Below are positions 31,134 to 41,631 of a stretch of 64,000 bases of DNA, piece after piece (position 1 is the first letter of the stretch; the number at the start of each line of letters is the position of its first letter). Made by a program: the position numbers and the translations under genes. The stretch is from positions 688,501 through 752,500 of the forward strand of contig CAJNDS010000003.1 of assembly GCA_905221605.1 (NCBI GenBank), given 5' to 3'. The DNA is from Symbiodinium natans (lineage: Eukaryota > Sar > Dinophyceae > Suessiales > Symbiodiniaceae). Under the pieces are notes generated by a model. It did not search any database, was not told the DNA's origin, and saw only the letters and a program-made list of their open reading frames with translations.

Positions 31134-32820
31134 GTTTAGGGTTTAGGGTTTAGGGTTTTTTTTAGGGGGCCTTTGCACCGGGGGTTTCGGGTTTATGTTT
31201 GCTGTAGTATGGGGTTTAGGGTTTAGGGTTTAGGGTTTAGGGTTTAGGGTTTAGGATTTGGGGTTTGGGGTTTGGGGTTTGGTGTAGTATGGCTCAGTAG
31301 AGCCTTGAAGGCATCGAGCAATGCGAAGGGCGGCCATGGCCCGATCGTGGAGGGCCACCCTAACACCTTTCTCCCACCCCGCGCCGTCTTAGGCGGCCCC
31401 AGACCAATTCCTTCCAGGTTTTTGGGCCTAAACTCAAGCCAACCGCCCACTTCCAAAAACTTCTTCCATTCCAGGGCGTCTCGTGTCAGGAGGTTTCAGG
31501 AGCGGGGCAGGTGGCCGGGGTGCCTGCCCACCATTCAATTTGCATCCCAGAAGGGTCCGCAGCAGGCCCCGCCTGAGAGGGCTCCTGGTCGCTGGGCCCT
31601 CCTGGCCTCAGAGCCTTGGGGTACGCCCCCGGCCAGCATTCCCGTATGAACCCACTGAGTGGTTTTTGGGGAGAATGGCTGGGCCCATCGTGCCAAGCGA
31701 CCTGGGTCGACTTTCGCCATAGAGGTCGAAGGGCGGCCTGGGGCCCTGAGCCTAAGTTTAAGTTTAGTAATTCAGGGGTGTAGGGTTTAGGGGTTAGGGG
31801 TTTGAGGGCTTAGGGGGTTTTAGGGTCAAGGGGTTTAGGGGTTGAGGGGAGTTTTAGGGGTTTAGGGGTCTAGGGTTTAGAGTTTTTTGGGTGTGTAGGT
31901 TGTGCTGCCCCCTGCTCTGTCGTGGCGTTTAGGGGTTTAAGGGATTAGGGTTCAGGTGTTCAGTGGTTTAGGGGTTAGGGTTAGGGTTTAGGCTTCAGGG
32001 GTTTAGGCTTTATGTAGGGTTTACAGGGCGTTTAGGGGCTTAGGTTCTGCTTGTTTTGTTAGGGTTGAGGGTTTAGGGCTCGGGTTTTTTTTTAGCTTTT
32101 TAGGGCTGTTTAGGGTTTAGGGGTTCAGGGATTACAGGGTGTTTAGGGTTTGGGGGGTTTGGGGGTTTAGGTTTGTTTCAGGGGTCAAGGGTTTGGGGGT
32201 TAGGGGCTTTGCGGGTGTTAGGGGTTTGGGGTTTGTTCTTGGGGCAGTAAGGGGTATTCCAGGGGTTTGGGGTTTAGAGCCTTACGGGGGTCACTGGAGG
32301 TTAGTGTTCGGGCTTTGGGTTTGGGGGCTTAAGGTTCAAGGTTGTAGGCTTTTAGGCTTTGAGGCTTTTAGGCTTCGAGGCTTGTAGGCTTTTGTGGCTT
32401 GAGGGGTTTGGGTTTTGTTTAGCGGCGTCGGGTTTACAAGGTGTGGGTTGCAGGCTTTAGGGTTTTCAGGGTTCTGGGCTTTCAGGGGCTTCCTGAAAGA
32501 CATGAACAAGGTAACCTCCCGCGCCCTAAACCCTGAACCCTAAACCCTTTGTCAACCCTAAATCCCTGAACCCCCAAAACCCTGAACCCGTGCACTCCTA
32601 CCCCCAACCCCTAAACCCCAACACCCAGACCCCCCAAAACTCTAACCCTAAACCTTACCCCCCAAAAACCCTAAACCCTGAACCCCTGAACCCTAAACCC
32701 TAAACCCTAAACCCTATTCGCAGCGGCGTCGAGGCTTGGATTTTCGGGCAGTGGACTGTCAGCTGGTATTTCAGCTCACAATTGAATTCTTAAAGTTATG
32801 TTTGCGAATTGAATTAATTT
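31134..32820. repeat. Intron-like interval with dispersed repeat A, copy 1
   Basis: TTTAGGG blocks lie at 31,134-31,160 and 31,210-31,260. From 31,300 to 31,510 lies a sequence that recurs at 40,070-40,310 (shared words GGCCCGAT, CTTTCTCCCACCCC, CAATTCCTT and GGGCCTAAACTCA). From 31,775 to 32,490 diverged GGGGTTTAGGG words dominate. CCCTAAA words fill 32,520-32,715. Confidence 0.6.
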
Positions 32821-33201
32821 ATGACCGATCATCACTATACTCGAATAACAAGTATTTTGATTTATTTTCTTTACTTCTATTTCTTGATTGCAAGCTTGCT
32901 GCTCGTGCCTAGACAAGAAAGTACTGAAGTGTTACGTACGCCTCAGGCCGTTTTGTCATTTGGACCACGTTGCCGCGGAGCTTTGGGGACGAGGCGCCGA
33001 GATGATATTTCACTTAAGATGCATGGAGGGACATGGACGCACGTCCTTGGTCTCCAGGTGGTCCTGGTGGAGACGGACAACGTGAGCCTTTGCCACCTTG
33101 GCAACTGGGCCGTCTCACCACCGACACCAATTGGCCATACGTGCCTTTGGTGGAGCTCCAGAGACCGGTCAAACCGGCGCTGGGCGCTTGTCCCACCGTA
33201 G
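32821..33201 (+). CDS. Uncertain 126-codon open frame
   Basis: This is one of the few long open frames free of repeat words. Its N-terminal part is strongly hydrophobic (ILIYFLYFYFLIASLLLV, residues about 12-29), like a single membrane segment or signal anchor. The rest includes LCHLGNWAVSPPTPIGHTCL. It would lie in a 5-kb gap between exons that otherwise look like one gene. No family is recognised; it could be a relic or chance. Confidence 0.22.
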   Translation: MTDHHYTRITSILIYFLYFYFLIASLLLVPRQESTEVLRTPQAVLSFGPRCRGALGTRRRDDISLKMHGGTWTHVLGLQVVLVETDNVSLCHLGNWAVSPPTPIGHTCLWWSSRDRSNRRWALVPP

Positions 33202-33470
<269 letters not shown>

Positions 33471-34829
33471 TACTACGACTAATAACAGTTCTCTCACAAA
33501 CCTCCCCATCTGAAGGGCCGGGAGTGCTTTTCTGTCCAATCTCGAACAGGACAGTGTTCCGTTCGTTGCTGCATTTTCTTTTGCATGTGCACGTAAAAAC
33601 TAAAACAATATTCTATACTAGGTTTCCAGACCTATGGTGAAGAGCTGTTATTCTTTGTTCTTGGGAGAAGAGGGTGGGTTCGTATGTGTGGCAGATTGCT
33701 TGCGATGGCTGTTCGTTGTTCTTCTGTCTGGAAACCTTTTGGGGGTGCACCCGCTCAAAACATCTGACCCCTCGGTCTTGTTGCAAAGATGTAGCTGGCG
33801 TCTGTTGTGTTGTTCTGTCCGGAGTCGGGTCGATGTTTTAAGGGGGTAGCCTGGGAGGACGTAAAGCAGCACGAGCTTCGGCTCCTGATGTGCTTGCTAC
33901 ATCCCCTCGCGGCGCCCGTCGGTTATGGGAAACGTGTGCTGGCTGCAGGTCTTTGTGTAGAACACAGAAAGACTCGTCTATGCCACGCCTGTTGTTCTTT
34001 GTTTCCCATTGCCCAGATGATTCACAGGTGACCCGCCCCCGGGATTTTGCCTCGCTACTTGTAGGTCTTGGTGTTTGGTTGATTTAGAAAGAGCTTGTGT
34101 TTGTGCGGGTTGCTTGTTTTTCTGGAGGCAAAGTCCTGGGTTTGCGGGTGGTGGTTCCACATAACACAGCCCACCTTAATTAGCCTTTTGCAGAATTCGC
34201 CCGGTTCTCCTGTAAAAAAGAAAGAATGTGTTGCGCGATGTTATTTGTGCTTGCTCAAAAGTGTTTTATATTCGTATTCTCATAGGGTACAGAAGCAGGT
34301 GGGCTGCAGCATTACTGCAAGTACGGGGGTTATGGGGTCCAGCTGAATACATACATAAAAATCACTAAAGGTTGTTCAAGGGACATCAGGTGCAGACAAA
34401 AATCTATAAAAGTCCGTAAAGGAAGATAAAGGGCCGGCAAATGTCTGTAAAGGAAGATAAACGTCGCTAAAGTCGTTAAAGGAAGGAGGGCAAAACGATG
34501 GTGTTGCCGGAGCTTCAAAAAGTAGTGCCTCTTTTTGTTTTTTTTTGGGGCTACACTGGTTTTGCGCTGTTTATCGTGCTGTACTTTCAGCCCTCATCAA
34601 GAGCATACTCTATCGGCTTGCATCTTTTTGTTCTCCAGCCGAACGCTAAACCCTAAACCCTAAACTTTTAGGGGCTTCGCCCTTGTGCGCCAGCGTAGCT
34701 TTTTGTTGAGTTGCCGTCAGTTGCTTTGTGACTGCGTAGGCGAGGAGGTTTGAGTAAATCGAACAAAGAAGACTTTTGGGCTTTGTGCCTGCACAGGGCA
34801 AGGAGGTTTAAAGAAAATTGAACATTTCA
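33471..34829. other. Spacer, nothing recognised
   Basis: AT-richer, largely non-repetitive sequence. A local cluster of AAAGGAAGATAAA words lies near 34,365-34,490. Three CCCTAAA words lie near 34,645-34,668. Several open frames of 60-80 codons show no coding character. Confidence 0.45.
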
Positions 34830-35640
34830 GCACTTTGGGGGCTCTTTAAAGCTTCTCAAGTCCTGTTCAAAGCCACCAGTGCCTCTTAGGGCTCTTTGCT
34901 GGTGGGCCTTCTGAAACCAATTTTGGCGAGCCAGTTTTTGGCCTTCTGAAGCCAATTGGGCCTCTGTTGCCAATTTGGGCTTCTTTGGCCTTTTGACGCC
35001 ACTTTTGGGCCTTCTAATTTGGGCTTCTGAAGCAAAATTTAGCCAATTGTGGCCTTCTGAAGCCAATTTTAGGTCTTTTGAAGCTATTTTGAGCCTCTGG
35101 AGCAAATTTTTGGCCTTCTGAAAGCCATTTGGGCCTTCTGAAGCCAATTAAAGCCAATTTGAGCCTACTGAAGCGAATTTGTGTCTTCTGAAGCCATTTT
35201 GAATCTTCTGAAGCCAATTCGGGCCTTTGACGCCAAGCTAAATTTAAGCCCTTTGCAGCCAATTTGTGCCGATTTGAGCCTTCTTGGGCTTACTCACAAA
35301 GCCCATTTTGGCCTTCTCAAGCGAAATTTAAACCTTCTCAACCAATTTAGACCTTCTGAAGCCAATTTGGGCTTGTCAAGCGAGGTTTATGCCTGAAGCC
35401 AACTTGGGCTTCTGAAGCCAATTTGTGCTTGCCAAATTTTAGCTTTCTGAAAAAACTTGAATTTGGGCCAACTCGGGCCTTCTGAAGCCAATTTGGGTTT
35501 TCTTGGGCCTGCCGAAGCCAAATTTAAGCCTTTTGAGCAATTTGGGCATCTGAAAGCTCAATTTGCGCCTTCTGAAGCAAATTTGGAACCTTCTGAAAAA
35601 AGGCTTCAAAAAAAGCGCTGCAAAGCGACCGGAACGCACA
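34830..35640. repeat. TTCTGAAGCCAATTTGGGCC repeat field
   Basis: About 35 diverged copies of a unit of 18-24 bp read CTTCTGAAGCCAATTTGGGC. The unit is partly self-complementary, which gives open frames on both strands that I regard as artefacts. Confidence 0.8.
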
Positions 35641-35909
35641 AAACACATAACAGCGTTTTAAGCAGCTTCGGTTCGGGGTCGACCCCTATAAGCAAAAAAA
35701 CAAAAGAAATGAATTTACTTTGGCGCCAGCTGCGGCGGACCCTAAACCCTAAACCCTAAACCCTAAACCCTAAACCCTAAACCCTAAACCCTAAACCCTA
35801 AACCCTAAACCCTAAACCCTAAACCCTAAACCCTAAACCCTAAACCCTAAACCCTAGACCCTAGACCCTAGACCCTAGACCCTAGACCCTAGACCCTCAA
35901 CCCCAAACC

Positions 35910-35962
<53 letters not shown>

Positions 35963-36160
35963 ACCCTAAGGCCTAAGCCCTAAGCCCTAAGCCCTAAGCC
36001 CTAAGCCCTAAACCTTAAACCCTAAACCCTAAACCCTAAACCCCAAACCCCAAACCCTAAACCCTAAACCCTAAACCCAAACCCCCTCCCCACCCCCCCC
36101 CCTCCCCAAGAAAGCTGGAAGCTCGGTGTGTCGGGATGATGGTGGGCCCCAGCAACCAAG
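35641..36160. repeat. CCCTAAA array with CCCTAGA, CCCTCAA and CCCTAAG blocks
   Basis: About 17 CCCTAAA copies start at 35,739. They are followed by sharp blocks of CCCTAGA (7 copies), CCCTCAA (about 9), CCCTAAG (about 6) and again CCCTAAA to 36,075. This stepwise change is a clear case of local variant homogenisation. Confidence 0.85.
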
Positions 36161-36211
36161 GACGAGCTTCTCTTCGAGCGAAACCTCGAGGAAACCTTGG
36201 GCTCAGAGTCT
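36161..36211 (+). CDS. Candidate exon, coiled coil
   Basis: Acceptor AACCAAG ends at 36160 and a GT donor at 36212 keeps phase 0 over 17 codons. The frame reads DELLFERNLEETLGSES. C-rich array on the left, TTTAGGG on the right. Confidence 0.55.
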
Positions 36212-36445
36212 GTTCAGGGTTTAGGGTTTTGGGGTTTGGGGTTTAGGGTTACAAGCCTCTCAACCCTAAACCCAAATTGGGCCTTTGGGGTTAAGGGCTT
36301 AGGGGTCTTGCAGTTCGGTTGAAGGGTGTTTTTTCCGGTGGAAGGTTTAGGGTGTAGGCTTCGTTGTTTAGGTTTGCACTGTGTTCAAGATTCAGGCTTG
36401 AGTGTTCCGAGGTTTAGCGCGATTTCTCAGTCCTGAGCCGGCCAG

Positions 36446-36487
36446 GAGCGACACCGGCAATGCCAGCGCCAGCTGGATGGATACGAG
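36446..36487 (+). CDS. Candidate exon, coiled coil
   Basis: Acceptor GGCCAG ends at 36445 and donor GTGCCC begins at 36488. The 14 codons in phase 0 read ERHRQCQRQLDGYE. It joins in frame to both neighbouring exons. Confidence 0.5.
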
Positions 36488-37050
36488 GTGCCCCCTTCCT
36501 TCTATCCTAAACCCTAAACCCTAAACCCTAAACCCTAAACCCTAAACCCTAAACCCTAAACCCTAAACCTTAAGCACTTTTATCAAAGGTCTTCAGGAGG
36601 GAGGCTTCCCCATCCAAGCCTTCTTACTATCGGGGTCGGCATAGTTACCTATAGTATTCCCTTATGGTCCCTCATTATGTAATTTCACGATACTAACCCC
36701 TCAAAACCCTATTCCCAATGATGAAGGCCTCCATATGACATAGGCCTTATAGTTGCGTTCTAGTGGGGCATTCTTGGAAAGTTCCTTAACTCAACCCCTA
36801 TCAGGGCTGTAAGGGTGGAGGGCTATTCCCCTAAACCCTAACCCCCAAGCCCTAAACCCTGAACAAACCCGAAGCCCAGGGTTAGATTTGGTCAGAAGGC
36901 TGTAGAAACTGTAGGGCCGAACTCCCTAAACCCTGAACCCTAAACTCCACAAGCCCTAAACCCCTAAACCTCGAAACCCCTAAACCCCTAAACCCTAAAC
37001 ACTAAACCTTAAACCCCAAACAAAAAAAACCCCAAATCCAACCTCCCAAG
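36488..37050. repeat. Intron-like interval
   Basis: CCCTAAA copies lie at 36,506-36,570. The middle is mixed with no exon. CCCTAAA-type words run 36,835-37,020. Confidence 0.6.
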
Positions 37051-37113
37051 CGCCAGGCGCGGCAGCGTGGTGGAGCTGTCTCTGCCCGTGCCATGGCGGA
37101 GGAGCAGCGCAAG
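37051..37113 (+). CDS. Candidate exon, basic coiled coil
   Basis: Acceptor TCCCAAG ends at 37050. A GT donor at 37114 (after QRK) keeps phase 0; a later GT at 37142 is an alternative. The frame reads RQARQRGGAVSARAMAEEQR and then K. Confidence 0.5.
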
Positions 37114-37518
37114 GTTCGCAAGAACCGCCCTTCGGCAGCTTGTGGGTGTGAGGTTGTAGGTTTAGGGTTTAGGGTTTAGGGTTTAGGGTTCAGGGTTCAG
37201 GGTTTAGGGTTTAGGGTTTAGGTTTTGGGGGTCTATGGGGTTTTTGGTTTACGCACTTCAGGGTTGGGGGATGCAGTCTGGGGGGTTCAGGATGTGGGGA
37301 TTGAAGTACCGATCCCAGCCGTTTACCTTACTGGCTCAAAACCCAACTTTTCAACTTTTGGGCTTCTTATAAGGTAGTTTATTCTGAAAGTTTCAACTTA
37401 TCTTTGCTTGGGTTTTCGGCCAGTAAGTTACCTGAGACCCCGAAGGCCAACCCACGATCCCCCAACCGCACCCCCCACACCCAAAGTCCCACAGCCCTAA
37501 GCAAGTGGAAGCACTGGT

Positions 37519-37617
37519 AGCCAAGGAAAGGACTCCTTGCCCCTAAGCCCTAGCCCTAAACCCTAAACTCTAAACCCTAAACCCTAAGCCTTTATCAGCC
37601 AAGGAAAGGACTCCTTG
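37519..37617 (+). repeat. 21-bp direct repeat flanking a CCCTAAA insert
   Basis: AGCCAAGGAAAGGACTCCTT plus G occurs at 37,519-37,539 and again at 37,597-37,617. The 57 bp between consists of CCCTAAA-type words plus TTTATC. The second copy is the start of a coding exon, and the first copy is preceded by sequence open in the same frame. The layout resembles an insertion into an exon with a 21-bp target duplication. Confidence 0.7.
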
Positions 37618-37695
37618 AAGCAGCTGGACGAGGAGCTGGCGACGCTGCAGGGTCAGCTGGACCTGGCCAAGCGGAAGAATGCAGACGTGGAGCAG
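37609..37695 (+). CDS. Candidate exon, coiled coil
   Basis: From GAC after the acceptor AAAG, the 29 codons in phase 0 read DSLKQLDEELATLQGQLDLA and then KRKNADVEQ, a clear heptad pattern. A GC donor (GCACGC) follows. An upstream start at 37599 is possible. This is one of the best coiled-coil exons here. Confidence 0.65.
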
Positions 37696-38053
37696 GCACG
37701 CTTTCCGCCACCGGGCCATGCAAAGCCATGGCTTGGGATTGCCGGGTTTCGGGTCGTTTACGGTTTAGGTTTAGGGTGTTCAAGGTTCCAGTCGATGGTC
37801 TCAGTGGACTTGCCAGCTTCAACAAAGGCTTGAGAGCTTTTGCTATGGTTTTGTTGGCGGGGGCTACCTGGTAACCCTGCTTCGAGTATGTGCAAAAACC
37901 CCTACACCGCAAGCGCCCTCTTTCGGCACAAAATCCCTGAACCCTCTCCAAACCTTACTAAACCCCAACTACAGCCTTCCTTCACTACAGCCCTACTAAA
38001 ACCCTACTAGGATCCTAGTGTCGTTAGGTTGAATCCCCTATAAGCATCCCAAG

Positions 38054-38137
38054 AACAAGCGAACCCCGGGCCTGGGGAAGTCGGTGGTCCCAGAGGAGCT
38101 GGAGGCGCTGCGCGAGCACAACCGCGAGCGCGAGAAG
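38054..38137 (+). CDS. Candidate exon, coiled coil
   Basis: Acceptor CCCAAG ends at 38053. The frame reads NKRTPGLGKSVVPEELEALR and then EHNREREK, 28 codons in phase 0, with a GC donor at 38138. A poly-G run of about 22 bases follows at 38,148-38,170. It joins in frame to the exon at 38365. Confidence 0.6.
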
Positions 38138-38364
38138 GCGCCGCGTCGGGGGGGGGGGGGGGGGGGGGGGCCCGCGGGAGAGCCACGTGAGGGACTGCTT
38201 TACAGTACTTAGATTGAGGGGTATAGGGTTTAGGGTTTAGGCTTCAGGGTTCACGGGGACAGAATTTAGGGTATGGGGTTTGTATGGCTAACTAAACTTT
38301 GTGTTTGTGGGCTGTTGAGGGTCATTGGCCAGGTTGATTGCCCTGATTCCTTGAGAGTTGCCAG

Positions 38365-38446
38365 GAGGAGCAGAAGGAGCAAAGACTCTTCGAGCGGGAA
38401 AAGACCGAACTCCAAACAGAGCTGCGGAGGCAGAGGCAGCAGTTCC
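38365..38446 (+). CDS. Candidate exon, coiled coil
   Basis: Acceptor TTGCCAG ends at 38364 and a GTACAC donor lies at 38447. The frame reads EEQKEQRLFEREKTELQTEL and then RRQRQQF. It continues the charged helix of the previous exon. The frame reaches TGA near 38,469 if not spliced. Confidence 0.65.
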
Positions 38447-38867
38447 GTACACTAGGCGCCCTGGCTGAGTGACTCAGTTAAGGGGTACAAGGAGGCACCC
38501 CACCTAGACATACCTATATAGTCCCTCTATTAAAGGTCCTATGTACTTAAGTAGCCCCCACCTAGCCCCCAAATAGACCTTAAGGTCCCTTACAAGGGGA
38601 ACCCAAGCCCTCAACCCCAAACCCCCAACCCCAAGCCCTAAGCTCAAACTCCCCAAACACCAAAATCCCAAAAATCGTGACCCTAAACCCTAAACCCCTA
38701 GCCCTAGACACGAAACCCCGAACCCTAAACCCTAAACCCAAACCCTAAACCCTTAACCCTAAACCCTAAACCCTAAACCCTAAACCCTAAACCCTAAACC
38801 CTAAACCCTAAACCCTAAACCCCTTGAACCGAGGCTCCTTGCTGGAGGAGCCCTGGCTCAATGAAGT
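38447..38867. repeat. Intron-like interval with CCCTAAA array
   Basis: A spacer with no exon is followed by CCCTAAA-type words from 38,600 and a clean array at 38,755-38,822. Confidence 0.6.
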
Positions 38868-38912
38868 CACCTGAGCCCACTCAAAGGGGTGGAGGACAAG
38901 CGCCAAAAGGGG
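38868..38912 (+). CDS. Candidate exon leading into CAP-Gly
   Basis: The frame reads HLSPLKGVEDKRQKG and ends in phase 0 if a GA donor is used at 38913. The tail GVEDKRQKG would sit just before LMYIGP of the next exon, where CAP-Gly domains carry a basic turn. Both edges are weak. Confidence 0.3.
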
Positions 38913-39864
38913 GAAGGGGTTTAGGGTTTAGGGTTTGGGGTTTGGGGTTTAGGGTTTAGGATTTAGGGCTCAGGGCTCCGGGCTTAGGGCTCAGGGTGCA
39001 GGGTTTTGGTGTAGGGTGTAGGGTGCAGGGGAAAGGGTTTTGGGTTTAAGGGTGTAGGGTTTAGGGCTTAGGGTTTAGGGTGTAGGGTTTAGGTTTAGAC
39101 GAAAGAAGTGGGGGAGAGTGAGGGTTTCCGGGTTCAGGATTGAGGGTTTGGGGTTTCTAGTGTTTTTACGGGATTAGGGTTTACTGTAGGGATACAGTAG
39201 TTTCTATAAGGTTTGGGCTCTAGGGTTTAATCAGGGCCAGGAAGTAGCGATTGTTTTCATCTTCTAAGCCCACGCAAGCTCAAACAATACCCTGAACACC
39301 CAAGCCCCAAACCCCTAGAACCCTGCCTCCCGTGTCCCTCTATAAATCCCAAACCCCCCATAAAGCTCTAAACCCCAATACCACAAACGCAACCAACAAG
39401 CTTAAACTACCCAACGCCCTAAACCCCGAGCCTCAAAACCCCCAAGCTTAAACCTCTGAAACCATTAACCTGCCCCAGACCTCTGTAAACCCCTCCCGTT
39501 TTAGCCAAGTCAAGGTCGACGTCAGTTAACGAAGTTCTTAGGTGGCGAATCAGTCCCCCCTAAACCCTAAACCCTAAACCCTAAGCCCTAAGCCCTAAAC
39601 CCTAACCCTAAATCAACCCTAAACCCTAAGCCCCAAGCCCTGAACCCTGAACCCTGAACCCTGAACCCTGAACCCTGAACCCTAAACCCTAAACCCTCAA
39701 CCCTCAACCCTCAACCCTAAACCCTAAACCCTAAACCCTAAACCCTAAACCCTAAACCCTAAACCCTAAACCCTAAACCCTAAACCCTATCCTAAACCCT
39801 AAGCCCTAAGCCCTGAGCCCTAAACCCTAAACCCCAAAGCCTACTCTGCAACTCCCGGTCGCAG
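38913..39864. repeat. Intron-like interval: TTTAGGG to CCCTAAA
   Basis: TTTAGGG/TTTGGGG words fill 38,920-39,100. The middle is mixed. CCCTAAA with a CCCTGAA patch fills 39,558-39,840. The pyrimidine-rich acceptor is CTCCCGGTCGCAG. Confidence 0.65.
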
Positions 39865-39913
39865 CTCATGTACATCGGCCCCGCAGACTTTGCCGGCAGG
39901 GAGACCGTTGTCG
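39865..39913 (+). CDS. CAP-Gly domain, exon 1 of 3
   Basis: The frame reads LMYIGPADFAGRETVV and then the first base of a Gly codon. This matches the opening of CAP-Gly domains, which carry a hydrophobic-R/M-Y-hydrophobic-G-P-x-D-F motif. CAP-Gly domains bind the acidic-aromatic tails of alpha-tubulin, EB1 and CLIP proteins on microtubules. The donor is GC (GCCGGAGG) in phase 1, and the next exon completes VVGVKLDE exactly. CCCTAAA lies on the left and TTTAGGG on the right. The domain assignment comes from the three exons together. Confidence 0.75.
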
Positions 39914-40964
39914 GCCGGAGGGGGGAGGGTTTAGGGTTTAGGGTTTAGGGTTTGGGGTTTGGGGTTTGGGGTTTGGGGTTTGGGGTTTAGGGTTTGGGGT
40001 GTAGGGTGCAGGGTGTAGGGTGTAGGGTTTAGGGTTTAGGGTATAGGGTTTGCTGTGATAGGGCGTAGATGCTGAAGGTTAGGTTTCGGACCAAGCTCGA
40101 AAGCTTCGTGAGGTGCGACAAGCAGCTTTGGCCCGATTGCGGAGGGCCTCGAACACTTTTCTCCCACCCCACACCGTCCAAGGCGGCAAAGCCGCCCAAA
40201 CCTATTCCTTTTAGGGTTGAGGCCTAAACTCAGACAACAGTCCACTTCTACGAAACTTATTCAGTTTCAATTCAGGGGCGGGGAGGCAGTTTTCAGGAGG
40301 TGCCAGCAAGGTCTCGGTTGGGCCAGGCACTTCACTGCTCGGCCATTGGCGGGCCCCCTCCCCACGCCCCCCCCACCCTCCCCACACCCCCCCCTCCCCC
40401 CCACCCCCCGCAGCGTCTCCCCCTCCCGGGGTGGGGGCGGGTGGGGGTGGCGGGCGGTGGCGGGAGGGGTTTTGGATTTTGGCTGAAGCAAAAAACTGTT
40501 GCTGGGCAACCAAGTTGGCTAAGGTTTGGAAGCATAAGATCTAGATCGGACGCCCGGACATGTGCAATCGGCGAGTCTGGGGTTTGCTGGGGGCCGTAGG
40601 TGCAAGGCTTATGAAGCAACGGCACTACGTCTGTAGGGGGACCCTAAATCAAATCAAAACCGTTAACCCTAAACCTTAACCCCTAAATCCTAAACCCTAG
40701 ACCCTAGATCAAGGCAAATCCCTGAACCAGCATCCGAATCGGACTCCGCAACTGCGACTTGGAAGTTCATAGCACTTGCTTACTGACTGCTTTGATGATG
40801 CAAAATTAGAAGGGTTAGGGTCAAACCCCAAATGCTTAACTGCAAAAACCCTAAACCCTAAACCCTAAAACCCTAAACCCTCAACCCTAAACCCTAAACC
40901 CTAAACCCTAAACCCTAAACCCTAAACCCTAAACCCTAAACCCCACAGCCCTGAACCGAGCCAG
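39914..40964. repeat. Intron within CAP-Gly, with dispersed repeat A copy 2
   Basis: TTTAGGG/TTTGGGG words fill 39,928-40,050. Dispersed repeat A (the counterpart of 31,300-31,510) lies at 40,070-40,310. A C-rich then G-rich stretch spans 40,355-40,470. CCCTAAA fills 40,843-40,945. The intron is 1,051 bp with GC...AG ends. Confidence 0.7.
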
Positions 40965-41010
40965 GCGTTAAGCTGGACGAGAAGCGGAGCACCTCCGACT
41001 GCGATGGCCT
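40965..41010 (+). CDS. CAP-Gly domain, exon 2 of 3
   Basis: Acceptor GAGCCAG ends at 40964 and the donor GTGCGC begins at 41011. The exon enters in phase 1 and leaves in phase 2, and the frame reads VKLDEKRSTSDCDG. In CAP-Gly domains this position carries V-x-L-D-E-P-x-G-K-N-D-G. The DE and final DG are present, but the GKNDG signature that grips the EEY/F tail reads SDCDG, so ligand binding may be altered. Confidence 0.75.
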
Positions 41011-41567
41011 GTGCGCCAGCTTAGGGTTTAGGGTTTAGGGTTTAGGGTTTAGGGTTTAGGGTTTAGGGTTTAGGGTTTAGGGTCTAGGGTTTGGGGTTTG
41101 GGGTTTGGGGTTTAGGGTTTCGGGTTTAGGGCTCAGAGCTCAGAGCCTGGGGCTCAGAGCGAAGGCCTTAGGATCTTGCCCCGGTCTGAAGCCCCCCCCC
41201 CCCCCCCCGGAAGCAAAAGCCCTACGCCTATTCCAGAAGATTTAAACCCTAAACCCTAAACCCTAAACCCTAAACCCTAAACCCTAAACCCTAAACCCCA
41301 CTTCGAGGTTCATGGGACTTACTAACTGCTTGTCACTAGGGCCCTAATGCAACTGGGGTGACCTATGTGAGGCCACTCAGTCGGATTCTCACTGCGTTAC
41401 AGCTAGCAACTCCATATCTAACCTCTCACCCCTGAATCCTAAACCCTAAACCCTAGCCCTAAACCCAGAACCCGAATTCCTAAACCCTCATCAAAAGTGA
41501 CATTATTCGCACAATCATGATCAAAAAGATGCAATCCCGAAATCCCGACCGCCTAAACCCTTGCCAG
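41011..41567. repeat. Intron within CAP-Gly
   Basis: Nine TTTAGGG copies and TTTGGGG variants fill 41,025-41,130. A poly-C run lies near 41,192. CCCTAAA lies at 41,245-41,300 and 41,435-41,560. GT...AG, 557 bp. Confidence 0.7.
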
Positions 41568-41631
41568 GTACAAGGGTGAGCGGTACTTTCGCTGCCAGCC
41601 CGGCCACGGCATCTACCAGGCGCCTTTTAGG
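41568..41631 (+). CDS. CAP-Gly domain, exon 3 of 3
   Basis: Acceptor TTGCCAG ends at 41567 and the donor is the word GTTTAGGG at 41632. After one base completing Leu, the frame reads YKGERYFRCQPGHGIYQAPF and ends in phase 0. This matches the C-terminal half of CAP-Gly (G-x-R-Y-F-x-C-x-P-x-H-G-hydrophobic-F/Y) almost residue for residue. With the two preceding exons it gives about 53 contiguous domain residues. Confidence 0.85.

Noticed and set aside
31272-31722. 125-codon and 79-codon open frames
   Set aside because: They fall in dispersed repeat A and its flank. The second copy at 40.1 kb does not preserve the frame.
34830-35640. Dinoflagellate spliced-leader relics (GCCATTTTGGCTCAAG core)
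   Set aside because: The repeat unit shares AGCCAATTTGGGCTT-like words with the leader, but no copy matches the full core. The resemblance follows from the near-palindromic unit.
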